The position numbers and the translations under genes were made by a program. Positions 1-7,333 of a DNA stretch of 12,784 nucleotides are shown here, piece after piece. Positions within the stretch are counted from its first letter, which is position 1. Each line of letters starts with the position of its first letter. The stretch covers positions 1 to 12,784 of the forward strand of contig CAJPNZ010000091.1 in NCBI GenBank assembly GCA_905372155.1, given 5' to 3'. Origin of the DNA: Propionibacteriaceae bacterium. GTDB taxonomy: Bacteria > Actinomycetota > Actinomycetes > Propionibacteriales > Propionibacteriaceae. The notes beneath the pieces were generated by a model that had not been told where the DNA came from, searched no databases, and saw only the letters and a program-made list of their open reading frames with translations.

Positions 1-1
1 A

Positions 2-148
2 CTCCCGGGGGTCGGTCCTGTCCTGGCCGAGGCCATCATCAAGTGGCGCACCGACAACGGTTCCTTCACCGACGTCTCGCAGCTGCGGCAGGTCTCGGGG
101 ATCGGGCCGAAGCTGTTCGAGAAACTGTCGCCGCTGGTGACCTTGTGA
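2..148 (+). CDS. comEA: ComEA C-terminal fragment, helix-hairpin-helix DNA-binding protein (5' end outside window)
   Basis: This is the last 48 codons of a gene that begins before the window; it ends at TGA 146-148. The peptide carries two helix-hairpin-helix hairpins, LPGVGPVLAEAI near its start and VSGIGPKLFEKL near its end, which is the C-terminal DNA-binding unit of ComEA. In known competence systems ComEA is a membrane-anchored or periplasmic receptor that binds double-stranded DNA and hands it to ComEC. The next gene, comEC, starts inside this stop codon, so the two are surely co-transcribed and probably translationally coupled. The N-terminal anchor and any SLBB domain are not visible. 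Another HhH protein is possible from the fragment alone, but the comEC neighbour makes ComEA by far the best call. Confidence 0.88.
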   Translation, partial: LPGVGPVLAEAIIKWRTDNGSFTDVSQLRQVSGIGPKLFEKLSPLVTL

Positions 149-2460
149 GGAAACACGACTGGCGGCTCGTCCCGCTGGCAGTCGTTGCCTGGGTTGGTTG
201 CTGGGCGGGGACCTCGGGATGGCGCCCCGAACCGGGGGTGCTTCTCGGGTGCGCGGGGCTCTTGGCGGTGTGCGTCCTGCTGGCGCGGCGCGTCTGGGTG
301 GGGCTCGCCGCCTGCACCTTGGTGGTTGCCGTTCTCACCTCTGGGATGCGTTCCGCGGGGCTTCACGACGGCGTGCCCGCCAGGTGGGCCGCGGAGGAAC
401 CGCTGGCCTCCGCGCTGGTTCGCCTGGAGGGAGAGCCAACCCTGGTGAAACACTCGGGGCGCAGCCTCGCGATCGTCCGGGCCACGCTGCTGCAGCTGGA
501 GGTGAAGAAGAAGAGCCTCAACACCTCGCAGCCGGTTCTGCTGCTGGCCGGGGACCAACTGGCCACCGAACTGGCCGGCGTTGCGCCCGGCGCGGTCCAC
601 CGAGTCCTGGGGCGGCTCGGCGCCTCGGACCCGGACTCCCAGGAGGCGTTCGTCGTGCGGGTGAGCAGGATCTCCGACCAGGTGCGGGCCCCGGACGTGT
701 TCAACGCCTTCGTCAGCACGATCCACGCGGGGCTGCGTGAGGCGGCCTCCCATTCGCCGCCCGAGCAGGCCGCCTTGGTGCCTTCGCTGGTGGTCGGGGA
801 CCGCAGCGGGATCACCAAGGAACTCACCGAGATTTTCCGTGTCACATCACTGAGCCATCTGCTCGCCGTCAGCGGCTCGAATCTGACGCTGCTGCTGGGT
901 GTGCTGTTGTTCGTCGTGAGGTTCCTGGGGGTTCGCGGCTGGGCGATCCGGGGCGTCGCGGCCGGGGGAGTGGCGCTGTTCGTGCTGGTGTGCAGGGCCG
1001 AACCCTCCGTGCTGCGGGCGGCCGCCATGGGACTCGTCGTCCTGCCCGCCACAGGAATCGGGCGCGGCAGGAGCAGCATCCGCAATCTGAGTATCGCGGT
1101 CCTCGTGCTGCTCCCCCTGGATCCCTGGCTGGCGCGTTCCTGGGGATTCGCGCTCTCCGCAGCGGCCTGTCTCGGCATCAGCCTAGGAGCGGAACCGCTT
1201 GCCGGAATCATGGCGGGCTGGGCTCCCGCCTGGTTCGCCGAGGCCGTTGCGGTGCCCCTGGCCGCCCAGCTGGCCACGGTCCCCCTGACGACGGCGCTGT
1301 CCGGTCAGGTGTCCGTGGTCGGGGTGATGGCCAATGCCCTGGCCGGCCCCTTCGTTGGCCCCGCCACCGTGCTCGGACTGGCCGCCACCGTCTTGATCTG
1401 GGTCCCACCGGTCGCTGCCGCGGTGGCCTGGGTGGCCGGTTGGGTGGTGCAACCCATCCTCTGGATCGCGCATCTCGGCGCGGCCATGCCGGGGGCCGTC
1501 CTCGAATGGCCCACCACCCCGCTCGGGATGCTCACCAGCGCCCTGCTGGCGGGGGTGGCCGCGGTGCTGGCCCGGGCCGGGCTCCGGCGACGGGCGGGTT
1601 TCCTGCTGCTGGCCCTCGGGCTGCTGCTCGCGGGGTGGATCCGCCCGGTCCCGTTGGACTGGCCGGGACGGTGGCAGGCGGTTTTCTGCGATGTCGGACA
1701 GGGGGACGCGACGGTGCTGCGGGCAGACGAAACAACGGCGGTCCTGGTGGACACCGGACCGGAACCCGGCCCCACCATAGCCTGCCTGGAATCCTTGGGC
1801 ATCGAACGCGTCCCGCTGCTGGTCCTGACTCACTTCCACGCGGATCACATCGGGGGAACGGAAGCCGTTTTGTCCCGGTTCCATCCGGAACTGGTGCTGG
1901 TCAGTCCGCTGCGTTCCCCCGGTTTCGCGGCGGCATCCGTCGAGGCCGCGGCGGAGGCCCACGGGGCGCGACTGCTCGTGGCGGAACCGGGGCAGCGTAT
2001 GAGGGTGGGGGACGTGGACTGGGTCACGGTCTCGGCCTGGCAGCCGGGCGGGGCGTCCGTCGCAGGGGAGAGCGAGAGTTCGGTCCAGAACGACTCCTCC
2101 GTCGTGGGAATCGCGGAGATCTCGGGCCTGCGGATCCTGCTACCGGGGGACGCGGAACCCGGCGGCCAGGAACAGGCGATCCGGCGGGCCCGGAATCTGG
2201 GCATCCCGCTTTCCGTGCACGTCCTGAAGATCCCTCATCACGGCTCCTCCCGGCAGGAACCAGAATTCCTGGAGGCCTCGTCAGCTCAGCTGGCGGTGGC
2301 GAGTTGCGGGCTGGGCAACGACTACGGACACCCGAGCCCCAAAACCTTGAGCAGGGTGACCTCGCTGGGCATGGCGGTGGCACGCACCGACACGGAGGGC
2401 AGCATCGCGGTCTCCTCGGATGAGGACGGGCGAATCGGGGTGCGTCGCTGGCGTGGCTGA
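145..2460 (+). CDS. comEC: ComEC/Rec2 family DNA internalization channel
   Basis: This multispanning membrane protein of about 771 residues is expected to carry single-stranded DNA across the cytoplasmic membrane. I chose GTG 145, which overlaps the comEA stop as GTGA; the frame is open back to ATG 43, but that would overlap comEA by over 100 nt and add residues with no hydrophobic character. Hydrophobic helices start at about residue 8. A soluble segment follows (about 80-220), then the competence-domain motif HLLAVSGSN near residue 238 and a run of membrane helices to about 500. The C-terminal metallo-beta-lactamase-like domain starts at FCDVGQGD (about 511) and keeps the metal motif THFHADHIGG (H563, H565, D567, H568), LLPGDAE and IPHHGSS (about 698). 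All key residues look intact, so a nuclease-competent domain is plausible. The length fits actinobacterial ComEC. No strong Shine-Dalgarno sequence is seen, which agrees with coupling to comEA. Confidence 0.93.
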   Translation: MRKHDWRLVPLAVVAWVGCWAGTSGWRPEPGVLLGCAGLLAVCVLLARRVWVGLAACTLVVAVLTSGMRSAGLHDGVPARWAAEEPLASALVRLEGEPTLVKHSGRSLAIVRATLLQLEVKKKSLNTSQPVLLLAGDQLATELAGVAPGAVHRVLGRLGASDPDSQEAFVVRVSRISDQVRAPDVFNAFVSTIHAGLREAASHSPPEQAALVPSLVVGDRSGITKELTEIFRVTSLSHLLAVSGSNLTLLLGVLLFVVRFLGVRGWAIRGVAAGGVALFVLVCRAEPSVLRAAAMGLVVLPATGIGRGRSSIRNLSIAVLVLLPLDPWLARSWGFALSAAACLGISLGAEPLAGIMAGWAPAWFAEAVAVPLAAQLATVPLTTALSGQVSVVGVMANALAGPFVGPATVLGLAATVLIWVPPVAAAVAWVAGWVVQPILWIAHLGAAMPGAVLEWPTTPLGMLTSALLAGVAAVLARAGLRRRAGFLLLALGLLLAGWIRPVPLDWPGRWQAVFCDVGQGDATVLRADETTAVLVDTGPEPGPTIACLESLGIERVPLLVLTHFHADHIGGTEAVLSRFHPELVLVSPLRSPGFAAASVEAAAEAHGARLLVAEPGQRMRVGDVDWVTVSAWQPGGASVAGESESSVQNDSSVVGIAEISGLRILLPGDAEPGGQEQAIRRARNLGIPLSVHVLKIPHHGSSRQEPEFLEASSAQLAVASCGLGNDYGHPSPKTLSRVTSLGMAVARTDTEGSIAVSSDEDGRIGVRRWRG

Positions 2461-2488
2461 TGTCGGGGCCAGCTGGCATGCTGGGCGC

Positions 2489-3442
2489 GTGAACAGTTTC
2501 GGACGCACCCTGCTCGTCACCGGTTCGGAATCGCTGCTGGCTGCTCGTGCCATCGACGGCAGGCGCCGGGCCGCCCTGGCGGAGGAACCCGACGCCGAGG
2601 TCAACCGGGTCTGTGGGGCAGAACTGGCCGATTCCATGCTCTCGGAGGTGACGGGGGGTTCCCTGTTCTCGAACCACATCGTCGCCATCATCGACGACGT
2701 CGGCTCCACCCCACCCGATGTCGTCGACACCCTGGTGGCCCTGGCGAAGAACCCCGGCGACGAGCTGTGCCTGATCCTGTCGCACGAGGGTGGGAACAAG
2801 GGCAGGGGTCTGATCGACAAACTGAAGAAGGCCAGGATCGAGACGATCACCGTGGCGGCCCCCAAGCCCTGGGAGCTGCCGAAGTTCTGCGTGGAGGAGG
2901 CGCGGTCCCGGAAGGTGAAACTCTCCCAGGACGCGGCCGGGGCGCTCGTGGCGGCGGTCGGGAACGACCTGAGGGCACTCACCTCGGCGGTCGCACAGCT
3001 CGCCTCCGACGCCGGCGGTGAGCCGGTGGACGAAACCCTGGTGCGGAAGTACTTCGCGGGCCGGGCGGAGGTCACCTCGTTCGCGGTATCCGATGCCGTG
3101 CTGGCCGGTGACGCGTCGCTGGCGCTGGAGCGTCTCCGCTGGGCCCTCGGGTCTGGCGTTGCCCCCGTGCTGATCACATCCGCCATGGCCGGTGCGTTCC
3201 GCGGCATGGGCAAGTACCTGGAGGCGCGGGGGAGCGGCGCCGATCTGGCCCGGCGAATCGGGGTGCCGCCGTTCAAACTGAAGGAGTACCAGCGCACCTC
3301 CCGGAACTGGCAGCCGGCCGGGGTGGCCGCGGCCATCGGGATCATCGCCCGGGCCGACGCGGATGTCAAGGGTGCGGCAACCAACCCGGACTACGCGCTT
3401 GAACGCATGGTGCTCGGCGTCCTCCGGCAGAAACGAACCTGA
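2489..3442 (+). CDS. holA: DNA polymerase III subunit delta
   Basis: HolA is the clamp-loader subunit that opens the beta sliding clamp during replication. The product has about 317 residues, normal for the family. Supporting features are the N-terminal LLVTGSESLLAARAID segment (the AAA+-like fold that lacks a working P-loop), the central LILSHEGGNKGRGLIDKLKK region, and the C-terminal helical domain with DLRALTSAVAQL and FAVSDAVLAGD, both typical of delta subunits. I chose GTG 2489 because family members begin just before the LLVTGSE strand; an upstream ATG at 2420 would run through the end of comEC and adds a non-family leader. The gap to comEC is 28 nt with no clear ribosome binding site. 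The comEA-comEC-holA order is a common bacterial arrangement. The gene converges on the DUF1846 gene with only 12 nt between the stop codons. Confidence 0.93.
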   Translation: MNSFGRTLLVTGSESLLAARAIDGRRRAALAEEPDAEVNRVCGAELADSMLSEVTGGSLFSNHIVAIIDDVGSTPPDVVDTLVALAKNPGDELCLILSHEGGNKGRGLIDKLKKARIETITVAAPKPWELPKFCVEEARSRKVKLSQDAAGALVAAVGNDLRALTSAVAQLASDAGGEPVDETLVRKYFAGRAEVTSFAVSDAVLAGDASLALERLRWALGSGVAPVLITSAMAGAFRGMGKYLEARGSGADLARRIGVPPFKLKEYQRTSRNWQPAGVAAAIGIIARADADVKGAATNPDYALERMVLGVLRQKRT

Positions 3443-3458
3443 AACCTCGCGGGTTCAG
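3439..3458. terminator. Candidate bidirectional hairpin between holA and the DUF1846 gene
   Basis: An 8-bp inverted repeat with one mismatch (CTGAAACC, 3439-3446, against GGGTTCAG, 3451-3458) closes a TCGC tetraloop. It contains the stop codons of both convergent genes. There is no T-run on either side, so this would be a weak or non-canonical terminator. The call rests on position and pairing only. Confidence 0.35.
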
Positions 3459-4945
3459 TGTTTCCGGTACAGCCTCTTGGTCTGGAACACCGGCTCGCAG
3501 GTGACATAGGCCCCCAGGCTGCGCAGGATGGCCTCGTCCACGGGGCCGAGGATCACGGTCGAGTGAACGTCACAGCCCCGGATGTTGTGAAGCTCCGCCA
3601 GCGCGCGGCGGGCGAAGTCGCTGTGGGTGGCGCTCACGGACAGGGCAATCAGGACCTCGTCGGTGTGGAGCCGGGGATTCCGGCTGCCCAGATGTTTCGT
3701 CTTCAGCGTCTGGATGGGTTCGATGGTCTCGGTGGCCAGCAGTTTCACATCCGGGTCGATGCCGGCCAGGGCCTTCAGGGCATCCAGGAGCATCGCGGAA
3801 CAGGCTCCCAGCAGCGGTGAGGTCTTGCCCACGATGATCTGGCCGTCGGGAAGCTGGATGGCTGCGGCCGGTCCCTTGGTGGCCTTCTGCTTCTCCAACG
3901 CGGGCAGCACCACGGGCCGGTCCTCGCGGGAGATCTGCAGCTTGCTCATCAGCAAGGCGATGCGATCCGACTGGATCGGTTCCGACTGGTCCCGGTGCTC
4001 TGCTGCCAGGGCCTTGAAGTAGCGGCGGATCACCTCCTGCCGGGAGGCCTCCCGGCACACCTCGTCGTCGCTGATGCACATGCCTGCCATGTTGACGCCC
4101 ATGTCGGTGGGCGACTGGTACGGGGATTCGTCGAGGAGCTGTTCGAACAGGCGTTTCAGCACGGGGAAGATCTCGATGTCGCGGTTGTAGTTGACCGTCT
4201 GTTCCCCGTAGGCCGCCAGGTGGAAGTGGTCGATCATGTTCACGTCGTCGAGGTCCGCGGTGGCGGCCTCGTAGGCGATGTTCACCGGATGGTCCAAGGG
4301 CAGGTTCCAGATCGGGAAGGTCTCGAACTTCGCGTAGCCGGAGCGGATGCCCTGCTGGTGATCGTGGTAGAGCTGCGACAGGCAGGTGGCCATCTTGCCC
4401 GATCCCGGGCCGGGAGCGGTCACCACCACCAGGTCGCGTTCTGTCTCGATGTATTCGTTGCGCCCGTATCCCTCCGGGGAGACGATGCGCGCCACGTCGT
4501 GCGGGTAACCCGGGATCACGTAGTGCCGGTAGACCTTGATGCCGAGCCGTTCCAGTTTCCGCTTGAACGCCGCGGCCTGACGGTTGTCGTTCGACCAGTG
4601 GGAGATGACCACGCTCCCGACGTAGAGGCCATAGGAGCGGAAGGCGTCGATGTGGCGCAGCACGTCGTCCTCGTAGGAGATCCCGAGATCGGCGCGGACC
4701 TTGTGGCGGAAGAAGTCCTGGGCGTTGACCACCACCACGATCTCCACCTCGTCGGCGAGGCCGGCCAGCATCACGATCTTGTTGTCCGGGGTGAAACCCG
4801 GCAATACACGGGAGGCGTGCATGTCGTCGACGAGCTTTCCCCCGAACTCCAGATAGAGCTTTCCCCCGAACTGCCGTCGCCGGGCTTCGATGCGTTCCCC
4901 CTGGAGAGTCAGGTATTTTTCCCTGTCGAATCCAACTTTGTGCAT
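3455..4945 (-). CDS. DUF1846 (UPF0371) family protein, function unknown
   Basis: The protein has 496 residues, full length for DUF1846. It is recognised from the N-terminal block GFDREKYLTLQGERI (residues 5-19), LYLEFGGKLVDDMHASRVLPG (about 31-50) and the C-terminal NPRLHTDEVLIALSVSA segment. No signal peptide or membrane helix is apparent, so it should be cytosolic. Residues 177-184 (APGPGSGK) form a glycine-rich loop that resembles a nucleotide-binding loop but does not fit GxxxxGK[ST] exactly; nucleotide binding is only a guess. The family is widespread in Bacillota and found in some actinobacteria; I know of no established reaction. The ATG at 4945 has GGGGA about 5 nt upstream as a possible ribosome binding site. 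It lies downstream of rpsT in the same direction but is separated from it by a strong hairpin, so its own promoter or read-through is needed. Confidence 0.88.
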   Translation of the reverse strand: MHKVGFDREKYLTLQGERIEARRRQFGGKLYLEFGGKLVDDMHASRVLPGFTPDNKIVMLAGLADEVEIVVVVNAQDFFRHKVRADLGISYEDDVLRHIDAFRSYGLYVGSVVISHWSNDNRQAAAFKRKLERLGIKVYRHYVIPGYPHDVARIVSPEGYGRNEYIETERDLVVVTAPGPGSGKMATCLSQLYHDHQQGIRSGYAKFETFPIWNLPLDHPVNIAYEAATADLDDVNMIDHFHLAAYGEQTVNYNRDIEIFPVLKRLFEQLLDESPYQSPTDMGVNMAGMCISDDEVCREASRQEVIRRYFKALAAEHRDQSEPIQSDRIALLMSKLQISREDRPVVLPALEKQKATKGPAAAIQLPDGQIIVGKTSPLLGACSAMLLDALKALAGIDPDVKLLATETIEPIQTLKTKHLGSRNPRLHTDEVLIALSVSATHSDFARRALAELHNIRGCDVHSTVILGPVDEAILRSLGAYVTCEPVFQTKRLYRKH

Positions 4946-4985
4946 TGTTCCCCGTTCGTTTGTGACTGCCGAAGCATACGCGAAA

Positions 4986-5019
4986 CAGCGCCCGGACCAC
5001 CGAGTGGGTCCGGGCGCTG
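4986..5019 (-). terminator. Strong hairpin terminator downstream of rpsT
   Basis: A perfect 13-bp GC-rich inverted repeat (4986-4998 with 5007-5019) closes an 8-nt loop. It starts 22 nt after the rpsT stop. Read on the minus strand, the stem is followed by TTTCGCGTAT, a short T-run only, as is common for hairpin terminators in high-GC actinobacteria. It insulates the DUF1846 gene from rpsT transcription at least in part. Confidence 0.8.
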
Positions 5020-5041
5020 GGCTGGCCCTTGCGGCCTGGGC

Positions 5042-5305
5042 TCAGTCGAGGGTGTTGACGGTGAGGCTGATCGCCGACTTGCGGTTGGCAGCCTGGTTCG
5101 CGTGGATGACGCCCTTGGTCACGGCCTTGTCCAGGGCGCGGTTGGCGACCCGGGAGAGCTCGACGGCCTTGGCCCTGTCACCCACGGCGACCGCGGCGCG
5201 GAAGTTGCGCACGTGGGTGCGCAGCTCCGACTTGATGGCCTTGTTGCGCTGGCGTGCTTTCTCGTTGGTCTTGACGCGCTTCTTCTGGGACTTGATGTTT
5301 GCCAC
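5042..5305 (-). CDS. rpsT: 30S ribosomal protein S20
   Basis: S20 is a small, lysine- and arginine-rich primary binder of 16S rRNA in the 30S subunit. The 87-residue product matches the family from end to end: ANIKSQKKRVKTNEKARQRN at the N-terminus, THVRNFRAAVAVGD in the middle, and ALDKAVTKGVIHANQAANRK near the C-terminus. I chose GTG 5305, which gives the family N-terminus (M)ANIKSQKKR; a GTG at 5320 would add five residues not found in the family. GAGG at 5315-5318 lies 9 nt upstream of the chosen start and supports it. A non-ATG start is worth noting because E. coli rpsT also uses a weak start (UUG) linked to autogenous control. The gene is divergent from lepA, a conserved actinobacterial pairing, and is followed by a strong terminator. 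Confidence 0.97.
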   Translation of the reverse strand: MANIKSQKKRVKTNEKARQRNKAIKSELRTHVRNFRAAVAVGDRAKAVELSRVANRALDKAVTKGVIHANQAANRKSAISLTVNTLD

Positions 5306-5370
5306 TTGGGCTTGCCTCACTAGTCTGGGTTACTCGGTATTCTGGGTGCGTTTTGATGACGCGACGGTCC

Positions 5371-5399
5371 AGATTAGCGGAGCCTCGGGGTAGGCGCAA
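5371..5399 (-). promoter_or_regulatory. Candidate sigma-A type promoter for rpsT
   Basis: On the minus strand, TTGCGC (-35, 5394-5399) and TAATCT (-10, 5371-5376) are separated by exactly 17 nt. Each hexamer matches the consensus at three positions. Initiation would fall near 5364, giving a leader of about 60 nt before the GTG start. This is a visual match and has not been tested. Confidence 0.45.
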
Positions 5400-5470
5400 A
5401 ATCTCGGCCCCGCCCGGCCCGGTCGCGTCGGGCTCGTGCCCAAAGGCCCACTCGTGAGAAGATGACTCGT

Positions 5471-5512
5471 CCCGCTCCCGGCCCCTAAGGAGGATGAATG
5501 CCCGCTCCCGGC
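5471..5512 (+). repeat. 12-bp direct repeat flanking the lepA ribosome binding site
   Basis: CCCGCTCCCGGC occurs at 5471-5482 and again at 5501-5512, the second copy being codons 2-5 of lepA. The ideal Shine-Dalgarno AAGGAGG (5487-5493) and the ATG lie between the copies. The repeat may be a chance product of GC-rich sequence or a small duplication that created the short LepA N-terminal extension. The rest of the rpsT-lepA spacer (5306-5497) shows no RNA gene, and I could not identify a convincing lepA promoter in it. Confidence 0.5.
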
Positions 5513-7321
5513 AGGACCGATCCGGCGATCATCCGCAATTTCTGCATCATCGCGCACATCGACCACGGCAAATCGACGCTGGCCGACAGGATGCTGCAAC
5601 TGACGAAGGTGGTGGACGAGCGCGCCATGCGGGCGCAGTACCTGGACCGCATGGACATCGAACGCGAACGGGGCATCACGATCAAGTCGCAGGCGGTGCG
5701 GATGCCGTGGAGCGTCGACGGGGTCGAGCACGTCCTCAACATGATCGACACCCCCGGGCACGTTGATTTCACCTACGAGGTCTCGCGGTCCCTGGCGGCC
5801 TGCGAGGGAGCCATCCTGCTGGTCGATGCGGCCCAGGGGATCGAGGCGCAGACCCTCGCCAACCTGTACCTGGCGCTGGAGGCCGACCTTCACATCATCC
5901 CGGTGCTCAACAAGATCGACCTGCCCAGCGCGAACCCGGAGAAATACGCCGCCGAACTGGCCGGCATCATCGGCTGCGACGAGTCGGAGGTGCTCAAGGT
6001 CTCGGCGAAGACCGGCATAGGTGTTGCCGAGCTGCTGGACCAGATCGTCGCCCAGATCCCCGCCCCGGTCGGGAACCCCGAGGGGCCTGCACGGGCACTG
6101 ATCTTCGACTCCGTCTACGACACCTACCGCGGTGTGGTCACCTACGTCCGCGTGGTCGATGGGGAACTCAGCCATCGCGAACGCATCCTCATGATGTCCA
6201 CCAGGGCCGAACACGACCTCCTCGAGGTGGGGGTGATTTCCCCGGAACCGAAGAAGTCCGACGCCCTCGGCGTGGGCGAGGTGGGATACCTGATCACCGG
6301 CGTCAAGGACGTGCGGCAGTCGCGGGTGGGTGACACCATCACCGGGGCGGCGCGTTCCGCCACACAGGACCTCGGCGGCTACCGGCACCCCAACCCGATG
6401 GTCTACGCGGGCCTGTACCCGATCGACGGCGACGACTTCAACGAGCTGCGCGAGGCCTTGGAGAAACTCCAGCTCAACGACGCGGCCCTCACCTTCGAAC
6501 CCGAGACCTCCGGGGCACTCGGTTTCGGTTTCCGCGTCGGTTTCCTGGGGCTGCTGCACATGGAGATCGTCCGGGAACGCCTGGAACGCGAGTTCAACCT
6601 CGACCTGATCTCCACTGCGCCGAACGTCGTCTACCGCGTCGTCATGGAGGACGGCACCGAACACACCGTCACGAACCCGTCGGAATACCCGGCGGGGAAA
6701 ATAGCGGAGGTCCACGAGCCGGTGGTGCGCGGAACCATCCTCACCCCGTCCGAGTACATCGGCACCATACTGGAGCTGTGCCAGACCCGGCGCGGTGTGC
6801 AGCAGGGACTCGACTACCTGAGCGAGGACCGGGTCGAGATCCGCTACACCCTGCCGCTGGCCGAGATCGTCTTCGATTTCTTCGACGCCCTCAAATCCCG
6901 CACCAAGGGATATGCCTCACTCGACTACGAACCCGACGGCGAGCAGGTGGCCGACCTGGTGAAGGTGGACATCCTCCTCCACGGCGACCCCGTCGACGCC
7001 TTCTCCGCGATCGTCCACAAGGACAAGGCCTACTCCTACGGCCTGAGAATGGCGGGCAAACTCAAGGAACTCATTCCGCGCCAGCAGTTCGAGGTGCCGA
7101 TCCAGGCGGCCATCGGGTCGCGGGTCATAGCCCGGGAAACCATCCGGGCAATGCGCAAGGACGTGCTGGCGAAGTGCTACGGCGGTGACATCTCCCGCAA
7201 ACGCAAGCTCTTGGAAAAACAGAAGGAGGGCAAGAAGCGGATGAAGATGGTGGGTCGCGTCGAGGTGCCGCAGGAAGCCTTCGTGGCCGCCCTGTCCACA
7301 TCGGAGACCACCAAGAAGTAA
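5498..7321 (+). CDS. lepA: Elongation factor 4 (LepA), ribosome-associated GTPase
   Basis: LepA is a translational GTPase that acts on the ribosome, with proposed roles in back-translocation under stress and in 30S biogenesis. The 607-residue product is full length. The G domain shows all motifs: AHIDHGKST (19-27), the switch I segment ERERGITI (55-62), DTPGH (84-88), NKID (138-141) and SAK (169-171). Later blocks are typical of LepA: LGFGFRVGFLGLLHMEIVRE in the domain III region, and the LepA-specific C-terminal domain with CYGGDISRKRKLLEKQKEGK. ATG 5498 is preceded by a perfect AAGGAGG, with only 4 nt between it and the start. The six residues or so before the family core (APGRTD) are variable between species. 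Divergent from rpsT. A methyltransferase gene follows after 12 nt, with no terminator between them, so both are likely on one transcript. Confidence 0.98.
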   Translation: MPAPGRTDPAIIRNFCIIAHIDHGKSTLADRMLQLTKVVDERAMRAQYLDRMDIERERGITIKSQAVRMPWSVDGVEHVLNMIDTPGHVDFTYEVSRSLAACEGAILLVDAAQGIEAQTLANLYLALEADLHIIPVLNKIDLPSANPEKYAAELAGIIGCDESEVLKVSAKTGIGVAELLDQIVAQIPAPVGNPEGPARALIFDSVYDTYRGVVTYVRVVDGELSHRERILMMSTRAEHDLLEVGVISPEPKKSDALGVGEVGYLITGVKDVRQSRVGDTITGAARSATQDLGGYRHPNPMVYAGLYPIDGDDFNELREALEKLQLNDAALTFEPETSGALGFGFRVGFLGLLHMEIVRERLEREFNLDLISTAPNVVYRVVMEDGTEHTVTNPSEYPAGKIAEVHEPVVRGTILTPSEYIGTILELCQTRRGVQQGLDYLSEDRVEIRYTLPLAEIVFDFFDALKSRTKGYASLDYEPDGEQVADLVKVDILLHGDPVDAFSAIVHKDKAYSYGLRMAGKLKELIPRQQFEVPIQAAIGSRVIARETIRAMRKDVLAKCYGGDISRKRKLLEKQKEGKKRMKMVGRVEVPQEAFVAALSTSETTKK

Positions 7322-7333
7322 GATCCGGGGCTC

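Noticed and set aside
4832..4872. 17-bp perfect direct repeat (copies at 4832-4848 and 4856-4872)
   Set aside because: It encodes the duplicated FGGKL in the conserved N-terminal block of DUF1846, so it reflects protein constraint rather than a mobile or regulatory repeat.
4946..4985. TATGCT as a -10 for the DUF1846 gene
   Set aside because: No acceptable -35 lies 16-18 nt upstream, where the rpsT terminator stem sits, so I could not support a promoter here.
3995..5323. 442-codon open frame antisense to the DUF1846 gene and rpsT
   Set aside because: It spans two well-supported genes and a perfect terminator on the other strand, and its protein has no family features.
5330..6715. 461-codon open frame antisense to lepA, reaching into the rpsT-lepA spacer
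   Set aside because: The composition (many His, Asp, Val, Gly and Arg) is what the reverse strand of a high-GC gene gives. It has no recognisable domain, and it lies opposite a certain gene.
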